Shown here in pieces: positions 35,865-43,760 of a stretch of DNA of 64,000 bases. Source of the DNA: JBGVSA01 sp041807905 (lineage in GTDB: Bacteria > Pseudomonadota > Gammaproteobacteria > Burkholderiales > Rhodocyclaceae); the NCBI RefSeq assembly GCF_041807905.1, contig NZ_JBGVSA010000002.1, forward strand, positions 1 to 64,000. The letters are read 5' to 3'. The notes beneath the pieces were generated by a model. The model was given only the letters and a program-made list of their open reading frames with translations. It had not been told where the DNA came from and made no database searches. Numbering within the stretch: position 1 is the stretch's first letter; each line of letters begins with the position of its first letter. Both the position numbers and the translations under genes were made by a program.

Positions 35865-36644
35865 ATGCAGAACGAATACACCGCTCCGGTGCCGCCGGAT
35901 AACCTGCTGCCCCACGCCAACCGCGACACTCAGCGGCAGGCGGCCCGACTGGCGCAGGAATCCTTCGGCGCGGCCTTTCGCCTCACGCTCGAAGGCAAGC
36001 CCGACAAGTTGCCCGTTGTCATCGACAAGCTCGCCGCGCACCTGCGCGAGTGGTCCGGGATGAGTACGGTCGACGGGCGTGCCGCGCGCATGGCGTTGCT
36101 CATGGCTGGACTGGATCAATGGGGCCTGGCTTTCAGCCAGACCTTCGACGCTGGTGGCATGGGGGGGCTGTCGTTGCTGCTGGGCAAGCTGCGCGACGCC
36201 ATGGACGTGGCGGAAGAAGCCGCCTGCCAGCGTTTCTTCGACGACATCAACAACGACGAAGCCTGTGCGCTGGACTTCAAGGTCGAGCTGCGGCGCGAAA
36301 TCCACCTTGCGCTCTGGCACGCGATGATCGCCTCCGAAGACCGCGACGAGGCGTTCGGCATCCTCGAACAGCTTGGCGCGATGATGCTGGCGCTCACGCG
36401 CACCATGCCGACGCTGGGCTGGCGCCTGCTGGCCGACGCGCTGGCCTCGGTGCAGATCCGTTGCCTGCAGCAGGGGCTGGCGCTCGAAGGGCTGGGTCAG
36501 GAGACCACGCAGCAACTCTTTGGCGCGGTGGCGCAGGAACTGCCCGAAGACCTGCGCGGATTGGTGATGGAGCAGGCTTCGCAGGCCGTGATGGCCTGGC
36601 AGCGGGCTCGACGCGAGAACGACGACCAACAGCCACAGGGCTGA
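35865..36644 (+). CDS. Conserved protein of unknown function
   Basis: 259 residues from the ATG at 35865, just after the small membrane protein gene, with TGGA as RBS. The protein is acidic and almost all helical, with no signal peptide, membrane segment or recognisable motif (segments such as MALLMAGLDQWGLAFSQTFDAGGMGGLSLLLGKLRDAM). It is probably cytoplasmic. Its operon position suggests a link with the upstream LiaF-like membrane protein. Confidence 0.7.
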   Translation: MQNEYTAPVPPDNLLPHANRDTQRQAARLAQESFGAAFRLTLEGKPDKLPVVIDKLAAHLREWSGMSTVDGRAARMALLMAGLDQWGLAFSQTFDAGGMGGLSLLLGKLRDAMDVAEEAACQRFFDDINNDEACALDFKVELRREIHLALWHAMIASEDRDEAFGILEQLGAMMLALTRTMPTLGWRLLADALASVQIRCLQQGLALEGLGQETTQQLFGAVAQELPEDLRGLVMEQASQAVMAWQRARRENDDQQPQG

Positions 36645-36662
36645 TCGGCGTCCTGCATGAAA

Positions 36663-36697
36663 AAACGGGCGGATCGTCCTGGACGGTCCGCCCGTTT
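36663..36697. terminator. Bidirectional Rho-independent terminator
   Basis: An 11-base-pair stem (aaacgggcgga 36663-36673, tccgcccgttt 36687-36697) flanked by A5 and T3, serving the convergent 35865-36644 and 36775-37836 genes. Confidence 0.85.
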
Positions 36698-36774
36698 GCT
36701 GTGTGTGTCCAGGGCCCGTATTCCGGGGCTGCCCGGTTCGTGCGCGCGATCCGCCGGCGCGGGCGGATCGACGC

Positions 36775-37836
36775 TCAGCGCATGGTGTAGCCGCGACCGT
36801 CCATGCATGCGTCCATGGCGCGCGCATAATCGTCACGCATCGAAGGCACGGCGTCGCCAGCGATGCCGCCATTGGGCAGGGTCGGATCGTAGCCCGACTG
36901 ATTCACCGCCCATTCATAGCATTGGTAGCGATCTTCGTCCTGCTGCGCCTGCGATTGCCCGTCGCGCGGGTAGTAGAAGACCTTGTCCTTGGCCGACGCG
37001 ACCACCTTCGGCGGATCAACGATCTGGTAGCCATCGGGCACGGCACGGTAGTACGTGTCACCGGCGTAGTAGTAAGTCGTGCCGCCGATCACGCGCGTCG
37101 TGTAGTAATCGGGCAACAGCGGAATCACCACGCCCACGGGGGGCGCGATCACCACGAAGCTCGAACGGTACGGCTGGTACCAAACACCCGACGAAAAATA
37201 GTAGTTCGCTCCACCGTGCCAATACACAGCGGGTGCGGCCGGCAACACATTCACCACCGCACCGCGGCGCGGATAGACCCGAGGGGCTCCCCAATGGACC
37301 GGAGCCGGCCCGGGCGCGGGCCCCCAATGAGGCATCGGCGCAACCGGACGTGGGCCGGGGCCCGGGCGCGGATCGGGCCGTACCACCGGTCCGCCTACCG
37401 GACCGGGATGGGGTCCCGCGTATCCGCCGGGAGCGGGGCGTCCCGCGTAGCCGCCCGGGGACGGTCTGCCGGCATAGCCGGGACCATCGCGTGAATCGAT
37501 ATTCGGACCGCCGCGTTGCGGGCTCCAACCTCGGGTTGGGCCGTCCCGGCGATCTCCGCGATCCTGCCCATCACCTTGGCCCGGGTTGCTGGGACGTCCC
37601 GGATTGTCCGGGCGCCCAGGGTTGTCGCGGCCAGGATTGTCGGGGCGTCCCGGATTGTCGCGGCCAGGGCCTCCGCCCTGATGGTCGCCGCGCCCTGCGC
37701 CGGATCCCCAGCCGCCATGCTGTCCGCCGCCGCCGCGATCCGGCGGGGCCGCCAGCGCCTGTCCGGCATGGGCGATGAACATCAGCAGCGCGCCGGCCAA
37801 CCCCAGACGACGTACGTTTGCAGAGGTGGTGGGCAT
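36775..37836 (-). CDS. Exported DUF6515-type protein with NPGR repeats
   Basis: 353 residues; GAGGAG precedes the start. After a signal peptide (cleavage near ALA-A at about 29), residues 34-175 are low-complexity Gly/Pro/Asp/Arg, including about six tandem pentads of the form D/S-NPGR. A Tyr-rich beta domain follows (VYWHGGANYYFSSGVWYQP, TTYYYAGDTYYRAVPDGYQIV), as in DUF6515 proteins. The C-terminus has YQCYEWAVNQSGYDP and ARAMDACMDGRGYTMR, a small module shared with the next gene upstream. It is probably periplasmic or outer-membrane associated; function unknown. Confidence 0.82.
   Translation of the reverse strand: MPTTSANVRRLGLAGALLMFIAHAGQALAAPPDRGGGGQHGGWGSGAGRGDHQGGGPGRDNPGRPDNPGRDNPGRPDNPGRPSNPGQGDGQDRGDRRDGPTRGWSPQRGGPNIDSRDGPGYAGRPSPGGYAGRPAPGGYAGPHPGPVGGPVVRPDPRPGPGPRPVAPMPHWGPAPGPAPVHWGAPRVYPRRGAVVNVLPAAPAVYWHGGANYYFSSGVWYQPYRSSFVVIAPPVGVVIPLLPDYYTTRVIGGTTYYYAGDTYYRAVPDGYQIVDPPKVVASAKDKVFYYPRDGQSQAQQDEDRYQCYEWAVNQSGYDPTLPNGGIAGDAVPSMRDDYARAMDACMDGRGYTMR
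37581..37670 (-). repeat. 15-base tandem repeats encoding (D/S)NPGR pentads
   Basis: About six tandem copies of a 15-base unit (variants of cccggattgtcgcgg on the plus strand) within the DUF6515-type gene. They encode repeated D/S-N-P-G-R pentapeptides. The number may vary between strains by slippage. Confidence 0.75.
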
Positions 37837-37869
37837 GATCGTTCTCCTCGTTGTTTTCGCCGTGCGCGT

Positions 37870-38421
37870 TCAGCGCACGTGGTAGCCGCGGCCTTCAAGG
37901 CAGGCCGTCATGGCACGTCGGTAGCCGTTGCTTTGCGCGCCGTAGCTGTCGCCGCGCCGCTGGATGGCGGCATTGCTTGCGTCGGCCGCGCGCTGGGCGT
38001 CCTGTTGCTGTGCCGAGTCGGCAGCCGCGCCGGTCAGTCCGCCGACGACGGCGCCGATGGCCGCGCCGGTGCCGGCGTTATGAGGGTTGGACACCGCCGC
38101 GCCGATGATTGCGCCCGTGGCGGCCAGAATGACGGTGTTGGCGTGATCGTTCGGGGCCGGTTCGACATAGGCCGGCGCTGGGGCCTGCTGGGCGTAGTTG
38201 GGGTCGAAGCCGCTTTGATTGACGGCCCAGTTGTAGCATTCGAAGCGGTCGCGGCGCGTCTGCTGCTCGGTCTGCCCGCGCGCCGGATAGGCATAGATCG
38301 GTGTTTCGGTGCGCGCTGCCGGGGCGGGCGCGTAGCGCGACGGAGGCGGCGTTGCACACCCGGCCACCACGACGGCAAGCAGGGCGGCGGCGGGTGTTGC
38401 GAGTCGCAGAAGCGTGTACAT
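37870..38421 (-). CDS. Glycine-zipper lipoprotein with shared C-terminal module
   Basis: 183 residues from the ATG at 38421. The signal peptide ends VVAGC (lipobox). It has FECYNWAVNQSGFDP around residue 70, then a glycine zipper (AATGAIIGAAVSNPHNAGTGAAIGAVVGGLTGAA), then RRAMTACLEGRGYHVR at the very end. The two flanking segments together equal the C-terminal module of the downstream DUF6515-type protein, so the zipper looks inserted in a shared domain. An outer-membrane lipoprotein is likely. The 33-base gap to the next gene suggests one transcript. Confidence 0.83.
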   Translation of the reverse strand: MYTLLRLATPAAALLAVVVAGCATPPPSRYAPAPAARTETPIYAYPARGQTEQQTRRDRFECYNWAVNQSGFDPNYAQQAPAPAYVEPAPNDHANTVILAATGAIIGAAVSNPHNAGTGAAIGAVVGGLTGAAADSAQQQDAQRAADASNAAIQRRGDSYGAQSNGYRRAMTACLEGRGYHVR

Positions 38422-38611
38422 GTCGGATTCAGATAAAGGCAGGGCCTTTCCGCATAGTCGTGGACGGTCGGTGCCGCCGCTGTAAGCGACTGTGAGGATT
38501 TGTATCCATGAGACGGCCATCCTCTGACCCAGCGCAAGATTGACACCAGCACAGCGAAAATTCCTGCCGCTCATCGTAAAATTGCGGTTTTGTTACAACA
38601 GACCCCCCTCA

Positions 38612-39238
38612 ATGTTTTCGCGACTGATGCCCCGGGAAGGGCGATTTTTTGAGTACTTCGATGCCGTAGCCGTCAAGGTGGTGGAAGGCGCACGTGAGCT
38701 GGTGGCCTTGATGGACGATATATCCCAGCTTGAAGCGCGCCGTCACCGCATCGACACGATCGAAAAAGAAGCCGACGTGATCACTCACGACACGCTCGAA
38801 CTCCTTCACAAGACCTTCATCACCCCAATTGACCGCGAAGACATCCACAGCCTCGCCACCCGCCTGGACGACATCCTCGACCTGGCGCAGGCAAGTTCGG
38901 CGACGGTCTACGAATTCGACATCCAGGTCCTGACGCCCGAAGCCAAGCAACTGGCTGAGATCAACCTGCGCGCGTCCGAAAAGGTGCGCGACTGCGTGGC
39001 CCTGCTGTCGAACATGGAAAACGCGCAGAAGATCCTCACGCTGTGCAAGGAAATCGGCCGGCTCGAAGACGAGTCCGACCACATCACCCGGACCGCCATG
39101 GCGCGTCTGTTCCGCGAAGAGCCCGATGTGCGGCAAGTCATGAAAATGCGCTCCGTGTACGAGCGCCTCGAAGACATGGCTGATCGTTGCTACATCGTTG
39201 CCACCATCATGGAAGGCATCGTGTTCGAGAACGCGTAA
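38612..39238 (+). CDS. DUF47 (PhoU-like) phosphate transport regulator
   Basis: 208 residues from the ATG at 38612 (MFSRLMPREGRFFEYFDAVA). It is all helical with the typical DUF47 repeats: ETL-like THDTLELLHKTFITPIDREDIHSLATRLDDILD and a second EIGRLEDESDHITRTAMARLF with acidic metal-binding residues. These proteins are encoded immediately before low-affinity Pit transporters and are thought to modulate them. Here pit follows by 33 bases. No clear Pho box was seen upstream. Confidence 0.93.
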   Translation: MFSRLMPREGRFFEYFDAVAVKVVEGARELVALMDDISQLEARRHRIDTIEKEADVITHDTLELLHKTFITPIDREDIHSLATRLDDILDLAQASSATVYEFDIQVLTPEAKQLAEINLRASEKVRDCVALLSNMENAQKILTLCKEIGRLEDESDHITRTAMARLFREEPDVRQVMKMRSVYERLEDMADRCYIVATIMEGIVFENA

Positions 39239-39271
39239 GGCGTTCCACACCGGCTCTCAACGGAAACCACG

Positions 39272-40294
39272 ATGACCTTTCACATACTGCTGCTCATCAT
39301 CCTGATGGCGCTGGTGTTCGACTTCATGAACGGGTTTCATGATGCGGCGAACTCCATTGCGACGGTGGTTTCCACCGGCGTGTTGCGTCCCCAATGGGCC
39401 GTCCTCTGGGCGGCCAGTTTCAACTTCCTGGCTTTCTTTCTGTTTCCGCTCAACGTGGCGGCGACCATCGGCAAGGGCACCATCGATCCGTCCATCGTCG
39501 ATCATTACGTGATCTTCGGCGCACTCATCGGTGCCATCAGCTGGAACGTCATCACCTGGTTCTACGGCATCCCGTCCAGCTCCTCCCACGCGCTCATCGG
39601 CGGCCTGTCGGGTGCCGCCGTCGCCAAGGCGGGCACCGGCGCGCTGGTTGGGTCGGGCCTGCTCAAGACCGTCGCGTTCATCGTCATCTCGCCGTTGCTG
39701 GGCATGGTGCTGGGCTCCTTGCTCATGCTGGCGGTGTCGTGGGTTTTCGTGCGCAGCACGCCGCGCAAGGTCGATCGATGGTTCCGGCGCCTGCAACTGG
39801 TGTCGGCCTCGCTCTACAGCCTGGGCCATGGCGGCAACGATGCGCAGAAGACCGCCGGCATCATCTGGATGCTGCTGATCGCGGCGACTGCCTCGCACGC
39901 CGAAGGGCTGCCGCACTGGATGCACGCCGACGCGGATCACTTCCCGTACTGGGCGATCGTGGCCTGCTACATCATGATCGGCGCAGGCACCATGTTCGGT
40001 GGCTGGCGTATCGTCAAGACGATGGGGCAGAAGATCACCAAGCTCAAGCCGGTCGGTGGCTTCTGTGCTGAAACGGGCGGTGCGATCACCCTGTTCCTCG
40101 CCACCGCGCTGGGCATTCCGGTATCGACGACCCACACCATCACCGGCGCCATCGTCGGCGTGGGCGCCACCAACGGCATCAATGCCGTGCGCTGGGGCGT
40201 TGCCAGCAATATCGTGTGGGCCTGGCTGCTGACGATCCCGTGTTCCGCCTTCATCGGCGGACTAGCCTGGGAAGTGGCCCGCCGCATCCTGTAA
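39272..40294 (+). CDS. pit: Inorganic phosphate transporter, PiT family
   Basis: 340 residues, about ten transmembrane helices. Both inverted-repeat PiT signatures are seen: FDFMNGFHDAANSIATVV in the first half and LGHGGNDAQKTAGI in the second; IPVSTTHTITGAIVGVG near the end is also typical. It imports metal-phosphate or phosphate with protons at low affinity. It is the second gene of the DUF47-pit operon and ends before a strong terminator at 40354. Confidence 0.95.
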   Translation: MTFHILLLIILMALVFDFMNGFHDAANSIATVVSTGVLRPQWAVLWAASFNFLAFFLFPLNVAATIGKGTIDPSIVDHYVIFGALIGAISWNVITWFYGIPSSSSHALIGGLSGAAVAKAGTGALVGSGLLKTVAFIVISPLLGMVLGSLLMLAVSWVFVRSTPRKVDRWFRRLQLVSASLYSLGHGGNDAQKTAGIIWMLLIAATASHAEGLPHWMHADADHFPYWAIVACYIMIGAGTMFGGWRIVKTMGQKITKLKPVGGFCAETGGAITLFLATALGIPVSTTHTITGAIVGVGATNGINAVRWGVASNIVWAWLLTIPCSAFIGGLAWEVARRIL

Positions 40295-40353
40295 TCCGGC
40301 GCGCCCGGCGGGCGCCTGCGGCGTCCACCGTATTTGTGCGGATTGAATCCATG

Positions 40354-40389
40354 CATGGCCCGTGCGTAAAGTGCGGGCCATGTGTTTTT
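40354..40389 (+). terminator. Rho-independent terminator of the pit operon
   Basis: Stem catggcccg (40354-40362) and cgggccatg (40374-40382), 11-base loop, then tgttttt. It ends only 14-26 bases before the plausible starts of the following kinase gene. Confidence 0.75.
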
Positions 40390-40402
40390 CAAGCTCCGCG
40401 CA

Positions 40403-41911
40403 ATGCCCGCCGCCATGCGACTGAACCCCCGACTGTTCCTGCTCGGTAGCGTGCTCGCCTGGCTGGCCTGCTGCGTTCTGTTCGCCGCCTGGCTCATCGG
40501 CAACGAGCGCAGCCGTACGCGCGACGATTTCACCACGCAGGCGCGCATCGCCTACAGCATCCTCACGCAGCGCGCCGAGCAGCAGGAGGCGGTGCTCGCC
40601 TCCCTCGTCGCGCTCGAACACGCCATGCCGGGTAACGCACCGGTGATGAGCAATTTCGCGCTGTCGATCCAGCATGGCTACCCGCAGCTCGTCAGCGTTG
40701 AACGCTATGGGCGCGAAGACACCGGTTGGCGGATGTTCTCCACCAACGGCGGCGCAGCCGCACCGTCCCGGCAACTGGATGCCGCAGCCGATCAACCTGG
40801 CGGCACCGCTGGCACCCAGGTCGCCGTGCTGGATGACGGTTACCGGCTGTTCCGTGCCGCCGGCCACGACGTGGTGTTCGCGCTGCGCGTCTCGGCGCCT
40901 GCGCTTGCGGAACTGGCGCAGTCCGGCGCGCCAAGTTTCCAGTCGGTGCAGATGCGCACGGCAGACGGACGCACGCTATGGCGTTATGAACACCCCGCCG
41001 CGTGGAGCCCATGGCCTGCGCTACAACTGGAAAAGCAGCTCAACACGCGTGGGCAACCGTTCGTGATGACGGCCACGCATGCGCCGCTCGGCGCCGGCGT
41101 ACCGTGGGGCCGGCTGGTGCTCGGTTGGTCCATACTGGGCGCTGCTGCCGCGCTGGCCGCGTGGTCGATGGCGCAATACCGGTCGCGCACGCTGGCGCAA
41201 CGCCAGTTGCGGCTCGCGCAGGCCACGCGCATCAACGCCATGGGTGAGGTCGCTGCCGGCATCGCGCACGAACTGAACCAGCCGCTCACGGCCGTGCTCG
41301 CCAACACGCAGGCCAGCGTGCGCTGGCTCGAAGACGATCCGCCTGATCTCGTGCGCGCGCGCGAAGCCGCCAGCGGCGCTGTGCAGCAGGCGCGGCGGGC
41401 CGGCGCGATACTCAAGCGCCTGCGCGAGTTCATCTCGCCGCATACCGGTGCGGCAGAGGCCGTGGACCTCAATCGTGTCGTCGACGATGCACTCAGCCTG
41501 ATGAGCGAAACCTTCCGGCAGCGGCAGATCCGCGTCGTGCGCAACATGGCGCCGAATCTGCCGACGGTGGCAGGGAGTGCGGTGGCATTTGAGCAGGTCA
41601 TCGTCAATCTCCTGCTCAACGCGGCCGACGCGCTGCTGCACGTGCCCGCACCGCAACGCGCGCTGCATATCGACAGCACGCTCGACGGCCCGCAGGTCGT
41701 GGTGGTGGTGCGAGACTCCGGCGGCGGGCTCAATGCCGAAGCGCTGGCGCGCGTGTTCGAACCGTTCTACACGACCAAGGAGGGGGGCATGGGGCTTGGT
41801 TTGACCATCTGCGAGAGCATCATCCACGAAGCGGGCGGCACGCTCGGTGCCGCCAACGTCGATGCCGGCGCGGCCTTCACCTTGCGCCTGCCTGTGGGAG
41901 CCGCCACATGA
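40403..41911 (+). CDS. Membrane sensor histidine kinase
   Basis: 502 residues from the ATG at 40403; the ATG at 40415 is equally plausible and neither has a clear RBS. Two membrane helices (about 12-35 and 235-257) enclose a 200-residue periplasmic sensor domain of unknown ligand. The kinase core has the H-box GIAHELNQPLTAVLANTQASVRWLE, an N-box VIVNLLLNAADAL, and G boxes DSGGG and GGMGLGLTI. The H-box and pairing resemble FixL/TtrS/DctB-type kinases. It overlaps the response regulator as ATGA, and a terminator sits just upstream. Confidence 0.93.
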   Translation: MPAAMRLNPRLFLLGSVLAWLACCVLFAAWLIGNERSRTRDDFTTQARIAYSILTQRAEQQEAVLASLVALEHAMPGNAPVMSNFALSIQHGYPQLVSVERYGREDTGWRMFSTNGGAAAPSRQLDAAADQPGGTAGTQVAVLDDGYRLFRAAGHDVVFALRVSAPALAELAQSGAPSFQSVQMRTADGRTLWRYEHPAAWSPWPALQLEKQLNTRGQPFVMTATHAPLGAGVPWGRLVLGWSILGAAAALAAWSMAQYRSRTLAQRQLRLAQATRINAMGEVAAGIAHELNQPLTAVLANTQASVRWLEDDPPDLVRAREAASGAVQQARRAGAILKRLREFISPHTGAAEAVDLNRVVDDALSLMSETFRQRQIRVVRNMAPNLPTVAGSAVAFEQVIVNLLLNAADALLHVPAPQRALHIDSTLDGPQVVVVVRDSGGGLNAEALARVFEPFYTTKEGGMGLGLTICESIIHEAGGTLGAANVDAGAAFTLRLPVGAAT

Positions 41912-42522
41912 ACCAGCAATCGCCGGTGGTGTACCTGCTGGATGATGACGACGGTGTGCGCGGATCGCTGTCGATGCTGCTGTCATCGGTCGGCTTGCGC
42001 GTGCAGGCGGCCGCCAACGCCGAGGCGTTCATCGCCAGTTTCGATCGCGACGCCATCGGCTGCCTGATCCTGGATATCCGCATGCCGGGGGAGTCCGGCC
42101 TGCAACTGCTCGAACGCTTGCCCACGCTGGGCGTGGATCTGCCCGTTGTCATGCTCACCGGCCACGGCGACATGGCCGCCTGCCGGCGCGCCTTTCGAGG
42201 CGGTGCGATGGAATTCCTCACCAAGCCGGTGGACGAAGACGCGCTCATCGACGCGGTGCAGGCAGCGGTGCGCACGCACATTGCCAGTCGCGAACGTGGC
42301 GCCGTCACGCGGGCGGCGCAGGAGCGCCTGGCGCGGCTGACCGAGCGTGAGCGTGAAGTTCTCGTGCATATCGTCGATGGGCTCTCCAACAAGCAGATCG
42401 CGCGCAGGCTCGATCTGTCGCCGCGGACGGTGGAGACGCATCGGGCGAACCTGTTCGAGAAGCTTGGCGTAGATTCCCTGGCGCAGTTGGTGAGGCTGTA
42501 TCTGGATGGGGTGAGGGGATAG
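41908..42522 (+). CDS. FixJ-family response regulator
   Basis: 204 residues. The receiver has the acidic pocket DDDD (12-15), the phospho-acceptor Asp56 (LILDIRMPG), Thr in MLTGHGDM and Lys106 (FLTKPVDEDAL). A LuxR-type helix-turn-helix follows (about 140-200: LTEREREVLVHIVDGLSNKQIARRLDLSPRTVETHRANLFEKLG). It is the cognate partner of the overlapping kinase. Regulated genes are unknown; the sequence gives no direct target. Confidence 0.95.
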   Translation: MNQQSPVVYLLDDDDGVRGSLSMLLSSVGLRVQAAANAEAFIASFDRDAIGCLILDIRMPGESGLQLLERLPTLGVDLPVVMLTGHGDMAACRRAFRGGAMEFLTKPVDEDALIDAVQAAVRTHIASRERGAVTRAAQERLARLTEREREVLVHIVDGLSNKQIARRLDLSPRTVETHRANLFEKLGVDSLAQLVRLYLDGVRG

Positions 42523-42529
42523 CGGGCGG

Positions 42530-42990
42530 GGCTTTTGCGAAAGACCCTGACCGCTGAGCCGACAGTTTCGAGCGGCCCTTGTGCCCATGCGTGGGTGCAG
42601 CGTTGCTGGGCGGAAGAGCGGAGCGTCATCCGCCATTGCGGCCCATTTGTGCAGCGGTGAAAGGCCCTTTCTCCCCATGAAGGAGCTCTAGCTCCACGCA
42701 CATCGAGGTGCGAGCCATGGGTGGCCCCATTTGAGCCGCCAAGCAACGCGGACAAGTCAGGTCGCCCGCGTAGTGCGTCGGCGAGGACTGTCTGATGAGC
42801 GCAGCGACGAGTTCCGCAGCCGCCTGACTTGAGGAGTAGCGCAGGGGACCCACCGTAGGTGGGCGGCGATGCTGGGGTCGGATCGACGGTTACTTTCTTT
42901 TCGAAAACAATAAAGTGACTCGGCCGCCGGGACGAACTCCCGGCCGTCGAACATCGGCAGTCATCACCACCGTCGATAGTCGGAAGCCCA
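42530..42990. repeat. Burkholderiales-type dispersed intergenic repeat (probable)
   Basis: No credible gene lies in the 702 bases from 42523 to 43224. From about 42770 the sequence runs gaggactgtctgatgagcg, then gttccgcagccgcc, gcaggggacccaccgtaggt, ggtcggatcgacggttactt, then an inverted A/T pair around 42893-42917 and a hairpin at 42920-42950 (ccggga/tcccgg). This order resembles a sequence I recall recurring in intergenic regions of Burkholderiales and Xanthomonadales, often wrongly annotated as short proteins. Origin and role are unknown. 43000-43170 holds only another small hairpin (43098-43115). Confidence 0.5.
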
Positions 42991-43224
42991 CGCAACAAGA
43001 AGAGTCGTTCTTCCCATGCCACATCACGATCACATCTCCGCTGTGGCCACGCCATCGCGAGAACGTGGCGGCTCAGGCAAGAAGCGCCACAGTACTCCGT
43101 CCGTATTTGTACGGACCCCTCTCCGCTATCGCTGCGATGTTCGCGCGCCGAGGCGATCCTTAAGATTCCCTCCATCGGTTGCCCCGCAACCGCACCCCGT
43201 CACCCAACACAGAGGAGAACCCTC

Positions 43225-43716
43225 ATGCGTCATATCGCCATCGCCACGCTCGCCGCCGTCGGCATTGTCAGCACGTTGCCTGCCCAAGCCCAGGTCCGTA
43301 CCGAGAAGAACATTTCGCTCGCTCTGGCCAGCGAGATCGCTGCCGCCAGCGTCGAAGCCTGCACGGCCAAGGGGTACGCCGTGACGGCGACCGTCGTCGA
43401 TCGTGCTGGCACCGTCCGCGCTGTGCTGCGCGCTGACAATGCTGGTGTGCACACCGTGGATGCCAGCCGCGCGAAGGCGTACACCTCCGCGTCCACCCGC
43501 ACGCCGACGGGGACGATCCTGGAAAACGTGCAGAAGACGCCTGCGGCCCAGTACCTGCCGAACATCGAAGGCTTCCTGGTGGTGGCGGGTGGTGTGCCGA
43601 TCAAGAGCGGCAACGACGTGATCGGCGCCGTGGGCGTCGGCGGCGCGCCCGGTGGTCATCTGGATGAGCAGTGCGCAGCCGCTGCGCTCGACAAGGTCAA
43701 GGACAAGCTGATCTGA
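43225..43716 (+). CDS. GlcG/HbpS family exported protein
   Basis: 163 residues; GAGGAG precedes the start. The signal peptide ends AQAQ near residue 24. The mature part is a complete GlcG/HbpS domain: LALASEIAAASVEACTAKGYAVTATVVDRAG, SRAKAYTSASTRTPTG, and the C-terminal GVGGAPGGHLDEQCAAAALDKV. HbpS binds haem or iron outside the cell; other members are of unknown function beside organic-acid enzymes. It is a single gene converging with the hydrolase, so no partner suggests its ligand. Confidence 0.92.
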   Translation: MRHIAIATLAAVGIVSTLPAQAQVRTEKNISLALASEIAAASVEACTAKGYAVTATVVDRAGTVRAVLRADNAGVHTVDASRAKAYTSASTRTPTGTILENVQKTPAAQYLPNIEGFLVVAGGVPIKSGNDVIGAVGVGGAPGGHLDEQCAAAALDKVKDKLI

Positions 43717-43730
43717 GCGACGCAGTGTTC

Positions 43731-43753
43731 GTCCGCGGCGCGATGCCGCGGAC
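43731..43753. terminator. Perfect hairpin between convergent genes
   Basis: A 9-base-pair palindromic stem (gtccgcggc 43731-43739, gccgcggac 43745-43753), 5-base loop, no T-run on either strand. It sits between the convergent GlcG-like and hydrolase genes and probably contributes to ending both transcripts. Confidence 0.45.
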
Positions 43754-43760
43754 GTCTGCA

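Noticed and set aside
37581..37670. A CRISPR-like array
   Set aside because: The repeats are contiguous 15-base units without spacers, inside a coding frame.
42626..42853. 75-residue frame in the gene-free stretch
   Set aside because: Its translation resembles the spurious short proteins annotated in dispersed Burkholderiales repeats; no RBS.
41877..43175. 432-residue minus-strand frame spanning the response regulator and gene-free stretch
   Set aside because: It overlaps a certain response-regulator gene in antisense and continues into repeat-like DNA; no start signal or domain.
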